NCBI GenBank assembly: GCA_013388635.1
Contig: JACAEX010000072.1
Span: 1 to 40,358 of the forward strand
Direction of reading: 5' to 3'
Source: Syntrophaceae bacterium
GTDB taxonomy: Bacteria; Desulfobacterota; BSN033; UBA1163
Length of the DNA stretch: 40,358 nt
In this document: piece by piece, positions 7,881 to 15,644 of the stretch
How positions within the stretch are numbered: position 1 is the first letter of the stretch
How the letters are laid out: each line of letters starts with the position of its first letter
Program-made: the position numbers and the translations under genes
Notes under the pieces: generated by a model
Told to the model about the DNA's origin: nothing
What the model saw: only the letters and a program-made list of their open reading frames with translations
The model's database searches: none

Positions 7881-8570
7881 ATGGCCGAATTCCCTTATCA
7901 GATCACCCGATGGCCGAAGAAAGAGAGGCCGAGAGAGCGGCTCCTCCAACATGGCGCCCAGCATCTTACAGAGGCTGAGCTCTTGGGAATTCTGCTTGGA
8001 AAAGGGATGAGGAAGAAGACCGCCATCGACCTCGCGAGGGAACTCCTGGATCGATATGAATCCCTCCAGAATCTCTCCTCCCGTTCTCCTGCAGAATTGA
8101 GAACGGTCAAGGGGATCGGAATGGCTAAGGCCGCTATCCTCTCTGCCGCATTTGAGCTGGTGAGGCGAGTCCAATCTGAAGGGGGTGGGGAGAAACCCTG
8201 TTTCAAACGTTCCTCCGATGTGGCGAGGATCTATCTGCCGCTGATGAGAGACCTGAGAAAGGAGGTCTTCAAGGTTCTCCTCCTCAACCGGGCTAATCGT
8301 CTGATTAAAGAGGTCACTGTCTCAGAAGGGACACTCGATGCCAGCATCGTCCATCCCCGTGAAGTCTTTCGAGAGGCGATGCTGGAGAGCGCCTCTGGGG
8401 TGATCCTGATCCATAATCACCCGAGTGGAAATACAAACCCCAGCGAGGAAGACCTCCGGATCACCAGACAGTTGGCGGAGGCCGGTCGTCTCCTCGGGAT
8501 CAAGGTTTACGACCACATCATCCTGGCCGGAGAGGATTATCGGAGCTTAGCTGACGAAGGACTTCTTTAG
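7881..8570 (+). CDS. radC: RadC family JAB/MPN-domain protein
   Basis: A 229-residue protein with the two-part RadC layout. Residues 1-100 carry the UPF0758 helix-hairpin-helix region (LRTVKGIGMAKAAILSAAFEL). Residues 125-229 form the JAB/MPN metalloprotease-like fold. The JAMM motif is complete: HNHPSG at 178-183, then Ser188 and Asp191. RadC proteins are widespread, and the old DNA-repair label is poorly supported experimentally, so the function is open. The start is the ATG at 7881, only 2 bases after GAGGAG. It follows tatC by 6 bases, in the same operon. Confidence 0.92.
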   Translation: MAEFPYQITRWPKKERPRERLLQHGAQHLTEAELLGILLGKGMRKKTAIDLARELLDRYESLQNLSSRSPAELRTVKGIGMAKAAILSAAFELVRRVQSEGGGEKPCFKRSSDVARIYLPLMRDLRKEVFKVLLLNRANRLIKEVTVSEGTLDASIVHPREVFREAMLESASGVILIHNHPSGNTNPSEEDLRITRQLAEAGRLLGIKVYDHIILAGEDYRSLADEGLL

Positions 8571-8604
8571 TTTGGGCTGATGAGGTCGCCGCCTGCGATT
8601 CGAT

Positions 8605-8634
8605 TTGACAAGGTTGCTCTATTCTATATATAAA
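8605..8634 (+). promoter_or_regulatory. Strong sigma-70 type promoter for the tricarboxylate transporter block
   Basis: A perfect TTGACA at 8605-8610 is followed by an alternating AT block at 8625-8634 that offers TATATA or TATAAA with 16-18 base spacing. It sits 32 bases before the tctC start, which has the ribosome site AAAAGGAGA. Confidence 0.7.
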
Positions 8635-8665
8635 ACGAATAAACCTTATCAAAAGGAGACCGGAG

Positions 8666-9640
8666 ATGAAAAGGGTAAGAATTCTTTTTCTGTGCGTTGG
8701 TCTAATCGGGCTATGGATCGTGGGTAGTTGGAATATTGCCTCTGCTGAATATCCTGAAAGGGCGATTGAGATCATCGTTCCCTTTGGCGTGGGCGGAGGG
8801 AGCGATACCGCGGCCAGGGCTGTGGCAGAAGGGCTCAAGCCTCTCCTTAAAGTACCGCTCGTGATAACGAATATGCCCGGTGGCGCAGCCACCAAGGGGA
8901 TGCTCCATGTGGCCCAGCAACCTGCGGATGGGTATACGATATTGGCTGTCACCACGTCCCATCTGATCGATGCAGTTCAGCCAAAGACCCGGGCCCACAT
9001 CCTGAGGGACTTCGATCCCATCATGAGAATTCAGTGGGATACCACCACCGTTTTCATTTCTGCAGAATCGAAGTTCGAGACCCTGAAGGATCTCTTGGAG
9101 TACGGCAAGAAGAACCCGAGGCTTCTCAAATTCGGAGGGACCTCTCCTGGTGGATGGGCGGAGATTCAGACCGTGGCCTTCTTCAAAAAACTCGGCGTGG
9201 AGGTCACGTTCGTTCCCTTCGCGGCAGGTGCGGAGACCAAAGCTGCGATCTTAGGAGGACATATTCATGGGGCATGCGAAGAACTGGCAGAGACCCTTCC
9301 TCTGGTCAAGGCTGGCAAATTGAGGGCCGTCGCTGTGATCATGGAGAAGAGGCATCCAGCCCTTCCCGATGTCCCGTGCACGGCTGAATTGGGCGTCGAT
9401 TATACCCATGGCTTGATGAGGGCATGGGCGGTCAGGAAGGGCACGCCTCCCGATCGGATCAAATACCTGCACGACGTGATCAAAAAGGCTCTCGATGCAC
9501 CGGTCTATAAGAAATTTGTCCAGGATAATCATCTCTATGCACGACCTGGATATTTGAGCCCGGAGGATACGAGAAGATATTGGGAGGATGAGGTCCGTTT
9601 CTTTACCGGAGTGCTGAAGGAACTGGGTTATGTCAAATAG
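8666..9640 (+). CDS. tctC: Tripartite tricarboxylate transporter substrate-binding protein (TctC/Bug family)
   Basis: A 324-residue periplasmic binding protein of the TTT system. The signal peptide is MKRVRILFLCVGLIGLWIVG through ASA, and the mature protein begins EYPERAIEIIVPFG. This matches the Bug pattern YP-x-(R/K)-x-I-x-(I/L)-I-V-P-F, which is followed by GGGSDTAARAVA, NMPGGAATKGM and QQPADGYTI. The later segments GACEELAETLPLVKAGKLRA and ALPDVPCTAELG are also typical. Bug proteins bind citrate, other carboxylates, amino acids or nicotinate, so the ligand is not certain. Neighbours argue for a tricarboxylate. A hairpin just after the gene probably raises its expression relative to tctBA. 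Confidence 0.92.
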   Translation: MKRVRILFLCVGLIGLWIVGSWNIASAEYPERAIEIIVPFGVGGGSDTAARAVAEGLKPLLKVPLVITNMPGGAATKGMLHVAQQPADGYTILAVTTSHLIDAVQPKTRAHILRDFDPIMRIQWDTTTVFISAESKFETLKDLLEYGKKNPRLLKFGGTSPGGWAEIQTVAFFKKLGVEVTFVPFAAGAETKAAILGGHIHGACEELAETLPLVKAGKLRAVAVIMEKRHPALPDVPCTAELGVDYTHGLMRAWAVRKGTPPDRIKYLHDVIKKALDAPVYKKFVQDNHLYARPGYLSPEDTRRYWEDEVRFFTGVLKELGYVK

Positions 9641-9666
9641 CCCCTGCCTCATCCCTTCGGTTGGGT

Positions 9667-9702
9667 AAAGTGCGGAAAAAGGCTTTTGGTCCGCACTTTT
9701 TT
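9667..9702 (+). terminator. Rho-independent terminator or attenuator between tctC and tctB
   Basis: A perfect 10-bp stem, AAAGTGCGGA (9667-9676) with TCCGCACTTT (9690-9699), closes a 13-base loop and ends in a T-run. It would stop much of the transcription after the binding-protein gene, leaving a smaller amount for tctB and tctA. Confidence 0.85.
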
Positions 9703-9719
9703 CATCAGAGGATGACAGG

Positions 9720-10235
9720 ATGAAGAAGAATGAGATCGTCCCTACCCTTATCATCATTGCCTTTTTCGGTTTGATGTTGATCCATGCGATGGGCTTGCGC
9801 TTCGTCAAACGTTTTGGCGAGATGGGGAGCGGATTCTGGCCCATCCTGATCCTGGCCGCAGCCTTTCTTCTCAGCATCCTTCTTCTGATCTCGCATCTCA
9901 TAAAGTTCCAAAGAGAAAGAAAGCAGGCTCCAGAGGAGAGGTCAACCTCATCCGAAGAAGGGATAGACTTAAAGAATCGGAGAAAAAGACTGGCACTCAG
10001 CGTCGTCTGTCTTCTGGGATATATCCTCCTGATGCCGTGGATTGGGTTCGTTCTCTCCACCCTCCTCTATGTATTCGCTTTTATTCTGGCCCTTGGAGAA
10101 AGAAGAAGGTTGATCCTGGCCATCTCTCCTTTCCTGGTGACTGGGCTGACCGTAATCGTCTTTGCGAAGTTAATTTTAATGCCCTTGCCCAGGGGCGTCG
10201 ATATCTTCGCAGCATTCAGCCGGCTGATCTACTGA
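9720..10235 (+). CDS. tctB: Tripartite tricarboxylate transporter small membrane subunit TctB
   Basis: A 171-residue membrane protein with four predicted membrane segments, at about 7-24, 41-60, 99-118 and 120-160. It has a charged central loop (FQRERKQAPEERSTSSEEG). The FGEMGSGFWPILI segment near residues 35-47 is typical of TctB, where a G-x-x-F-x-P motif is common. Its length is normal. It sits between tctC and tctA, 19 bases from the latter. TctB sequences are poorly conserved, so the call leans on topology and position. Confidence 0.85.
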   Translation: MKKNEIVPTLIIIAFFGLMLIHAMGLRFVKRFGEMGSGFWPILILAAAFLLSILLLISHLIKFQRERKQAPEERSTSSEEGIDLKNRRKRLALSVVCLLGYILLMPWIGFVLSTLLYVFAFILALGERRRLILAISPFLVTGLTVIVFAKLILMPLPRGVDIFAAFSRLIY

Positions 10236-10254
10236 TCGAGAGGAAGGCCCATTG

Positions 10255-11745
10255 ATGCTCGAGCACTATCTGACCGCATTTTCAACGATCTTCCTTCCTC
10301 AGAATCTTTTGGCGTTATGTCTCGGAGGGCTCTGGGGTCTGATGGCCGGCGCACTCCCAGGGATCAGCACCTCGATGGGAGTGGTCCTTCTCACCCCTTT
10401 CACCTACTCCATGTCTCCACTGACAGCCTTTACGATTCTGGTCAGTGCCTATTGCGGAGGGATTACCGGTGGTTCGATCACCTCCATTCTATTTGGGATA
10501 CCCGGAGAACCTTCTTCTGTACCGACGGTCATCGAGGGGCATTCCCTCGCGAAACAGGGCCGTGCGGCCTATGCACTCTGGGTCTTCCTGCTCTGTTCGA
10601 TCGGAGGGGGTCTGTTCAGCGTCTTTGTGATGATGGCGGCCACCCCCCTGATTGCCAATTTTGCCCTGCAATTCGGGCCTCCAGAATACTTCGGATTGAC
10701 CATGCTCGGTTTGAGCGTGGTTTCAGGGCTCTCAGGAGGTTCTGTCTTAAAAGGTCTGATCTCCTGCCTGTTTGGCATCTTCTTAGCCACGATTGGAACG
10801 GATGGGATTACAGGTGTCGAAAGATTTACATTTGGGACGACGATCCTTCTCGGCGGGATAAGCTTTATCACGGCCATGGTCGGATTGCTCGCTGTATCTG
10901 AGATATTGATCGAGGCCGAAGAGCCGTTTCAGCAGTATAAGGGCTCTGTCGATTACAAGGGCATGAGGGGAGAGATGCCCAGGGTCTCTGAATTTAAGAG
11001 GCACTGGCTCATCTTAACCAAATCACCGATCATCGGAACCGTTATCGGAGCCCTGCCGGGTGCAGGGGCAACGATCGCAGCCTTTTTGGCTTATGGTGAA
11101 GCGGCCAGGTCATCGAAGAATCCTGAGAAGTTCGGACATGGGGCCGTGGACGGGTTGATGGCTGCGGAGTGCGCAAACAACGCCTCGACCGGAGGCTCGA
11201 TGACCATCCTCCTGTCGCTTGGCATCCCCGGAAGCAATACGACGGCCATGCTGATCGCCGCCTTTATGATCCACGGGCTCCAGCCAGGTCCATTACTGCT
11301 CGGCCAGAGGCCCGATATTGTCTACGGCATCTTTGTGGCAATGCTCATGGCCAATCTCTTTCTGTTAGGGCTGACCATCATAGGGATTCGTCTCTTTCTG
11401 CAGCTCAATAGACTTCCTTATTCCGTATTTTCTGTAGCGATCATGATCCTCTGCGTCGTCGGGGCCTTTGGATTGAGCAATAACATGGACGATATCTACC
11501 TGATGTTTCTGTTTGGATTGATCGGGTATTATATGAGAAAATATAGCTTTCCAATTGCCCCTGCAGTCCTGGGGCTTGTTCTGGGAAATCTCGCCGAGCT
11601 CTCTTTGAGGAGGACACTTCTGCTCTCCCTGGGCGACCCCCTCATCCTGATCTCCCGGCCGATCAGCGCCATCCTGCTGGCAGCTTCTATCTTTTCGATT
11701 CTATATCCCCTTTTCAAGAGACCAAAGGCCCTTAAGAGTGTCTAA
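10255..11745 (+). CDS. tctA: Tripartite tricarboxylate transporter large permease TctA
   Basis: The large, cation-coupled permease of the TTT system, 496 residues with about 11-12 membrane segments. Family signatures are GALPGISTSMGVVLLTPFTY near the N-terminus, GGITGGSITSILFGIPGEPS, GALPGAGATIAAFLAYGEA and ANNASTGGSMTILLSLGIPG in the second half. The two GxPG repeats reflect the internal duplication of the family. I prefer the ATG at 10255 over the overlapping TTG at 10252; AGGAAGG lies just upstream. Together with the two upstream genes it forms a complete TTT transporter. Confidence 0.94.
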   Translation: MLEHYLTAFSTIFLPQNLLALCLGGLWGLMAGALPGISTSMGVVLLTPFTYSMSPLTAFTILVSAYCGGITGGSITSILFGIPGEPSSVPTVIEGHSLAKQGRAAYALWVFLLCSIGGGLFSVFVMMAATPLIANFALQFGPPEYFGLTMLGLSVVSGLSGGSVLKGLISCLFGIFLATIGTDGITGVERFTFGTTILLGGISFITAMVGLLAVSEILIEAEEPFQQYKGSVDYKGMRGEMPRVSEFKRHWLILTKSPIIGTVIGALPGAGATIAAFLAYGEAARSSKNPEKFGHGAVDGLMAAECANNASTGGSMTILLSLGIPGSNTTAMLIAAFMIHGLQPGPLLLGQRPDIVYGIFVAMLMANLFLLGLTIIGIRLFLQLNRLPYSVFSVAIMILCVVGAFGLSNNMDDIYLMFLFGLIGYYMRKYSFPIAPAVLGLVLGNLAELSLRRTLLLSLGDPLILISRPISAILLAASIFSILYPLFKRPKALKSV

Positions 11746-11914
11746 AAATGAAAGAGAGCACGAGAGACTTTGTAAATGCTCAGCAGCAAGCAGGTTGATC
11801 GAACCAATCCGTACGCCCGTTGCCGGCTGTTGTGATGCATAACGCAGAGTACTTTACAACATGGACGGCGGGTGGTTATAAAGAGGATATTCGACCGATA
11901 TAAGGAGAGTGTTG
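11746..11914. other. tctA to PrpF-family gene gap
   Basis: This 169-base gap holds nothing certain. The words TTGTAAA and TTTACAA form a widely spaced 7-base inverted pair, and the PrpF-type gene has the ribosome site TAAGGAGAG at 11901-11909. No promoter or terminator stands out. Confidence 0.4.
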
Positions 11915-13054
11915 ATGCGGCGAAGAACCTTTTTCCGATGTACGATCATGCGAGGGGGAACGAGCAAAGGGATCTTCCTGATGGAGGAGGATCTTCCTCC
12001 AGACCCTGAGCTGAGAGAGCGGATCATCCTGGCCATCTTTGGGAGTCCGGATATTCGTCAGATCGACGGTCTCGGAGGTGCGGATTCTCTGACGAGCAAA
12101 CTGGCACTGGTCGCACCTTCGAACGAGCCGGATCGAGATGTCACCTATACCTTTGGTGCGGTGGGAATTGACAAGCCCTTTGTGGACTACTCGGCCAATT
12201 GCGGGAACATCAGCTCTGCAGTCGGACCCTATGCGATTGATCGAGGATGGGTCAAGGCTGAGGAGCCCTATACCACCGTGCGGATATTTAACACCAACAC
12301 GAAGAAGATGATCCATGCCAGAGTTCCGGTCAGGAGAGGGAAGGTCGTTTCAGAAGGCGACTATGCGATCGATGGCGTGCCGGGAACAGGTGCGAAGATC
12401 GAACTGACCTTCATGGACCCCGGAGGGGCCCTGACCGGGAGGCTTCTTCCCACGGGGAATGAAGTGGATGAGGTGGTCCTCGAAACTGGAGAGAGGTTCT
12501 TGGTGACGATCGTCGATGCGGGCAATCCCACAGCCTTTCTTCTTGCAGAGGAACTGGGCCTCAGGGGAACTGAGCTTCCTGAATTTCTGGAGCGGGCGCC
12601 GGAAATCAAGGCCAAACTGGAGGGCCTCCGCAAGAAGGTTGGAGAACTCAGCGGAATTCCCTTCACCCCATCAATCCCGAAGATTGCATTGGTCGCCAGC
12701 CCTCAGGACTACACCACGATCGCGGGTCAATCGGTGAGAAAAGAGGAGATTGATATCCTCGCCAGGTTGATGGCAATGGGAAGATTACACAAGGCCTTTG
12801 CGATCACTGCGGGCATTCCTGCTGCAGCCGCTTCAGCTCTTCCAGGCTCCCTCGTCCACAGGGTGATGGCAAAGGCCGGAGGCATTTCGGGAGAAGGGAG
12901 GTTGACCATCGGTCATCCTTCTGGCCAGATGGACGTTGGGGTCGAGGCAAGGGAGGAAGAGGGCAGGGTCCGGGTGGTGAGCTGTACCATCGGCAGGACG
13001 GCCCGAAAGATCATGGAAGGCCGGGTCTACATATCAAAGAAGGTCTATTCTTAA
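11915..13054 (+). CDS. PrpF family isomerase (2-methylaconitate/aconitate/4-oxalomesaconate type)
   Basis: A member of the PrpF family, which moves a double bond or interconverts cis/trans isomers of unsaturated tricarboxylates such as 2-methylaconitate, aconitate or oxalomesaconate. Family landmarks counted from this start: CTIMRGGTSKGIFL near residues 9-22, the IDGLGGADSLTSKLAL segment with Lys62, and DYSANCGNISSAVGP with Cys96. Lys and Cys at these places are the catalytic pair in PrpF. The C-terminal half repeats the fold, with the PTAFLLAEELGLRG segment between. The length (379) is typical. The ATG at 11915 has AGGAG seven bases upstream; GTG 11909 and TTG 11912 are less likely. No prpB, prpC or prpD is nearby. 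Placement between a tricarboxylate transporter and aconitase favours an aconitate-type substrate. Confidence 0.88.
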   Translation: MRRRTFFRCTIMRGGTSKGIFLMEEDLPPDPELRERIILAIFGSPDIRQIDGLGGADSLTSKLALVAPSNEPDRDVTYTFGAVGIDKPFVDYSANCGNISSAVGPYAIDRGWVKAEEPYTTVRIFNTNTKKMIHARVPVRRGKVVSEGDYAIDGVPGTGAKIELTFMDPGGALTGRLLPTGNEVDEVVLETGERFLVTIVDAGNPTAFLLAEELGLRGTELPEFLERAPEIKAKLEGLRKKVGELSGIPFTPSIPKIALVASPQDYTTIAGQSVRKEEIDILARLMAMGRLHKAFAITAGIPAAAASALPGSLVHRVMAKAGGISGEGRLTIGHPSGQMDVGVEAREEEGRVRVVSCTIGRTARKIMEGRVYISKKVYS

Positions 13055-13065
13055 GAAGACGAGAT

Positions 13066-13201
13066 AAATCACCAAATCCCAGGCGCCAACAATTCAAATA
13101 AGTTCCGATTTCCAATAACCAAAAGTTAAACACGGTTTATAATTATTGGTTATTGGTGCTTATTTGGAGTTTGGAATTTGGTGATTGGTTTTTTGGGATT
13201 T
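13066..13201. repeat. Nested inverted repeats in the gap before the flavoprotein gene
   Basis: Two perfect 11-base inverted pairs are nested: AATCACCAAAT (13067-13077) with ATTTGGTGATT (13176-13186), and CCAATAACCAA (13112-13122) with TTGGTTATTGG (13146-13156). AAATCCC/GGGATTT (13074-13080, 13195-13201) adds a third, offset pair. The element fills almost the whole gap between two genes on the same strand and has no T-run. Confidence 0.75.
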
Positions 13202-13216
13202 CATTGAAGTAAGCGT

Positions 13217-14845
13217 ATGTCCGGTTATCCAGAGAGCATGAGAGAATCGATCAGAAGGGTGGAGGCAACTCGGAGCTCAAGGGCGGAGCAGGAGATCCCC
13301 ATGCTCTCACTCAAAGAACGTCAGGAGTTGCTTCAGAGGTTTCACCCTGACTACCGGGAGGGTGGCAGACGGGAGATCAGGGTCGGTGTGAACAGAGGGG
13401 AGAGGGTCCCCAATGAGTTGGCCGATCTCTTTGAGGGGATCAGTCTGGTCCGGCCCGGAGAGATCGACCTCGATCATGTGAGACAAGAAGTGGATGTTCT
13501 GGTCATCGGAGGGGGAGGCGGAGGGGCCGCGGCTGCTCTCTTCGCAGCCGAAAGCGGGGCAAAGACACTGGTCACGACCAAACTCCGTTTTGGAGATTCG
13601 AATACGATCATGGCCGAAGGAGGGATCCAGGCAGCTGTGGGAAAGTTTGACTCTCCTGCCCTTCACTATCTGGATACCCTGGGAGGAGGAGGGTTCCAAA
13701 ACCTTCCCCATCTGGTTCACGCCCTGGTCTCCGACGCCCCTGTGATCTTAGACTGGCTTGTCCGGCTCGGAGTGATGTTTGACCGGAAAGAGAATGGAGA
13801 TCTCCTCGCCTCTTTCGCAGGCGGACAGTGCCGGCGGAGGGTCCATTCTGCGGCGGACTACACTGGCATGGAGATCATGCGGGTGCTGAGGGATGAGGTC
13901 TATGGCCAGGGCATTGAGGTTCTCGAGTTCTCGCCGGCCGTGGATCTGGTTCTCGATGAGAAGAGAAGGTGCGCAGGGGCTGTCTTCGTGGATCTCGATA
14001 CAGGAGAAAGGTTTGTGATCCGGGCGAAGACCGTCATCCTTGCGACAGGCGGGATCGGCCGGCTCCATATCCAGGGCTTTCCCACGACGAACCATTATGG
14101 CGCGACGGCTGATGGACTGGTGATTGCCAACCGTGCTGGGGCCAGGATGATCTTCATGGATTCCATCCAGTTTCATCCGACCGGAACGGCCTATCCCGAA
14201 CAGTTAATGGGCCTCCTTGTCTCAGAGGCATTCCGTGGCTGGAGCGCGCAGTTGGTCAATGGCGAAGGGGAACGATTCATCCATGAGCTCGAGACGCGGG
14301 ACATCACCTCCTCGGCAACGATTCGCGAGGTCGTGGACCGGAAAAAGGGGGTGATCACCCCCACGGGCATGCACGGGGTGTGGCTGGATACACCTCTGGT
14401 AGAGATCAAAAAGGGGAAGGGGACGATCCACCGGATCTTCCCTCACCTCTTTCACCGATTTCACACCTATGGCATTGACATCACAAAGGAGCCGGTTCTG
14501 GTCTATCCGACGCAGCATTATCAGAACGGCGGCCTCCTCATCGATGCATCCGGGGAGACGACTGTGCAAAATCTCTTTGCCGCAGGAGAGGTCTCAGGCG
14601 GAGTCCATGGTAGAAATCGATTGGGAGGCAACTCGCTCCTCGACATCTTTGTCTTTGGCCGCCGCGCCGGAATGGAAGCCGCCTCCCGGGCAAAAGAGAT
14701 TGTGATTGGAAAGCTCAGTTTAGACCATGTGATCGAATATGAAGAGGAGTTGGAGAGATTGGGGGTATTGAAGAGAGAGATCAAGGCTCCGCTCCTCCTT
14801 CCTGACTATCGGTACGAGAAGGCATTGGGAAGGGTCCATCAGTAG
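13217..14845 (+). CDS. Soluble fumarate reductase/succinate dehydrogenase-like flavoprotein (FAD-binding subunit)
   Basis: A 542-residue FAD oxidoreductase of the SdhA/FrdA family. An extension of about 90 residues (KERQELLQRFHPDYREGG) precedes the dinucleotide fold VDVLVIGGGGGGAAAALFAA (92-111). Catalytic positions are kept: His320 (QFHPTG), Arg361 (ETRDITSS), His434 (HYQNGG) and Arg467 (GRNRLGGNSLLD). The His that binds FAD covalently in membrane SdhA/FrdA is replaced: the segment reads SNTIMAEGG with Asn129. Flavin should therefore be non-covalent. The protein ends about 60 residues after the FAD domain, so the usual C-terminal helical domain is mostly missing. The partner Fe-S gene starts 7 bases later and no membrane anchor is present. 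Fumarate, succinate or a tricarboxylate such as tricarballylate are possible substrates. ATGs at 13238 and 13304 are alternative starts; 13304 has the better ribosome site. Confidence 0.85.
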   Translation: MSGYPESMRESIRRVEATRSSRAEQEIPMLSLKERQELLQRFHPDYREGGRREIRVGVNRGERVPNELADLFEGISLVRPGEIDLDHVRQEVDVLVIGGGGGGAAAALFAAESGAKTLVTTKLRFGDSNTIMAEGGIQAAVGKFDSPALHYLDTLGGGGFQNLPHLVHALVSDAPVILDWLVRLGVMFDRKENGDLLASFAGGQCRRRVHSAADYTGMEIMRVLRDEVYGQGIEVLEFSPAVDLVLDEKRRCAGAVFVDLDTGERFVIRAKTVILATGGIGRLHIQGFPTTNHYGATADGLVIANRAGARMIFMDSIQFHPTGTAYPEQLMGLLVSEAFRGWSAQLVNGEGERFIHELETRDITSSATIREVVDRKKGVITPTGMHGVWLDTPLVEIKKGKGTIHRIFPHLFHRFHTYGIDITKEPVLVYPTQHYQNGGLLIDASGETTVQNLFAAGEVSGGVHGRNRLGGNSLLDIFVFGRRAGMEAASRAKEIVIGKLSLDHVIEYEEELERLGVLKREIKAPLLLPDYRYEKALGRVHQ

Positions 14846-14852
14846 GCTGAGC

Positions 14853-15593
14853 ATGGGAGATCAGGGGAGGAGATTTTTCTCCATTTACATCTTCGGTAAG
14901 AAGTACCAGGTTCCAGAGGGCCTGACCATCCAGAAGGCCATGGAGTTCGCAGGATATCAGTTTATTCGATCCTGCGGATGCCGGGGCGGTATTTGCGGGG
15001 CCTGCTTCACAGAGTATCGAACTCCGGGTAGCTATCAGCTCAAGGGCGCCCTGGCCTGTCAGGCGTTGGCCGAACCGGAGATGCGGATCACGCAATCTCC
15101 TTTTGTGCCCATGCACCGGGCCGACTATCACCTTGAGGCCCTGAGGGCCCAACCCGGAATATTAGGAAAGATCTATCCAGAGATCTACCGCTGTCTTCAG
15201 TGCAATACGTGCACCCGGATCTGTCCGATGGAGATCGACGTCATGGATTACATCGCCCATGCCATTCGGGGAGATATCGAGAAGGTGGCTCATCTCTCCT
15301 TTCAATGTATCCTCTGTGGAGCCTGCGCCGCAAGATGTCCGGCTGAGATCTCCCAGCCTTATGTGGCGCTGTTAGCCCGGAGAATCTATGGAAGGCATAT
15401 TCTCTCCCTGCCCGCAGGTCTGGAGCAGAGGATCTCTGATATTAAGTCAGGACGATATCACAGGGTCTTAGAAAGACTGACCCAACTGCAGATCGAGGAG
15501 TTGATGAGAGTGTATATCCAGAGGGAGCAGGAGCCCCAGGAAGCGGATCGATGGGTTCCGAAGAATCCGAACTTCCCCGAGGATCTCTTTTAG
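14853..15593 (+). CDS. Succinate dehydrogenase/fumarate reductase-like iron-sulfur subunit
   Basis: A 246-residue electron-transfer partner of the preceding flavoprotein. The N-terminal plant-ferredoxin-like domain has a [2Fe-2S] set at Cys43, Cys48, Cys51 and Cys69 (CRGGICGAC). A C-terminal domain carries CLQCNTCTRICP (Cys114, 117, 120, 124) and CILCGACAARCP (Cys152, 155, 158, 162). The latter two sets suit two [4Fe-4S] clusters, whereas classical SdhB/FrdB has one [4Fe-4S] and one [3Fe-4S]. Here the fourth Cys of each set is present. The CCG domains of thiol:fumarate reductase TfrB are absent. Electron acceptor and cellular location are unknown; no anchor subunit is encoded nearby, which suggests a cytoplasmic complex. 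Confidence 0.87.
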   Translation: MGDQGRRFFSIYIFGKKYQVPEGLTIQKAMEFAGYQFIRSCGCRGGICGACFTEYRTPGSYQLKGALACQALAEPEMRITQSPFVPMHRADYHLEALRAQPGILGKIYPEIYRCLQCNTCTRICPMEIDVMDYIAHAIRGDIEKVAHLSFQCILCGACAARCPAEISQPYVALLARRIYGRHILSLPAGLEQRISDIKSGRYHRVLERLTQLQIEELMRVYIQREQEPQEADRWVPKNPNFPEDLF

Positions 15594-15644
15594 GATCGAT
15601 CGAATCACAGGAAACAGAATCGATACAGGAGAGGATGAGATAGA

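Noticed and set aside
7542-8174. A 210-residue minus-strand frame across tatC and radC
   Set aside because: It is a shadow of two genes with strong family motifs.
9251-10060. A 269-residue minus-strand frame across tctC, the hairpin and tctB
   Set aside because: It crosses two well-supported genes and a terminator-like hairpin, and the translation resembles no known protein.
11915-13054. Methylcitrate-pathway PrpF
   Set aside because: The fold fits, but no prpB, prpC or prpD homologue is nearby, so propionate metabolism is not supported by context.
13217-15593. Thiol:fumarate reductase TfrAB
   Set aside because: The Fe-S subunit lacks the CCG domains that carry the thiol site of TfrB.
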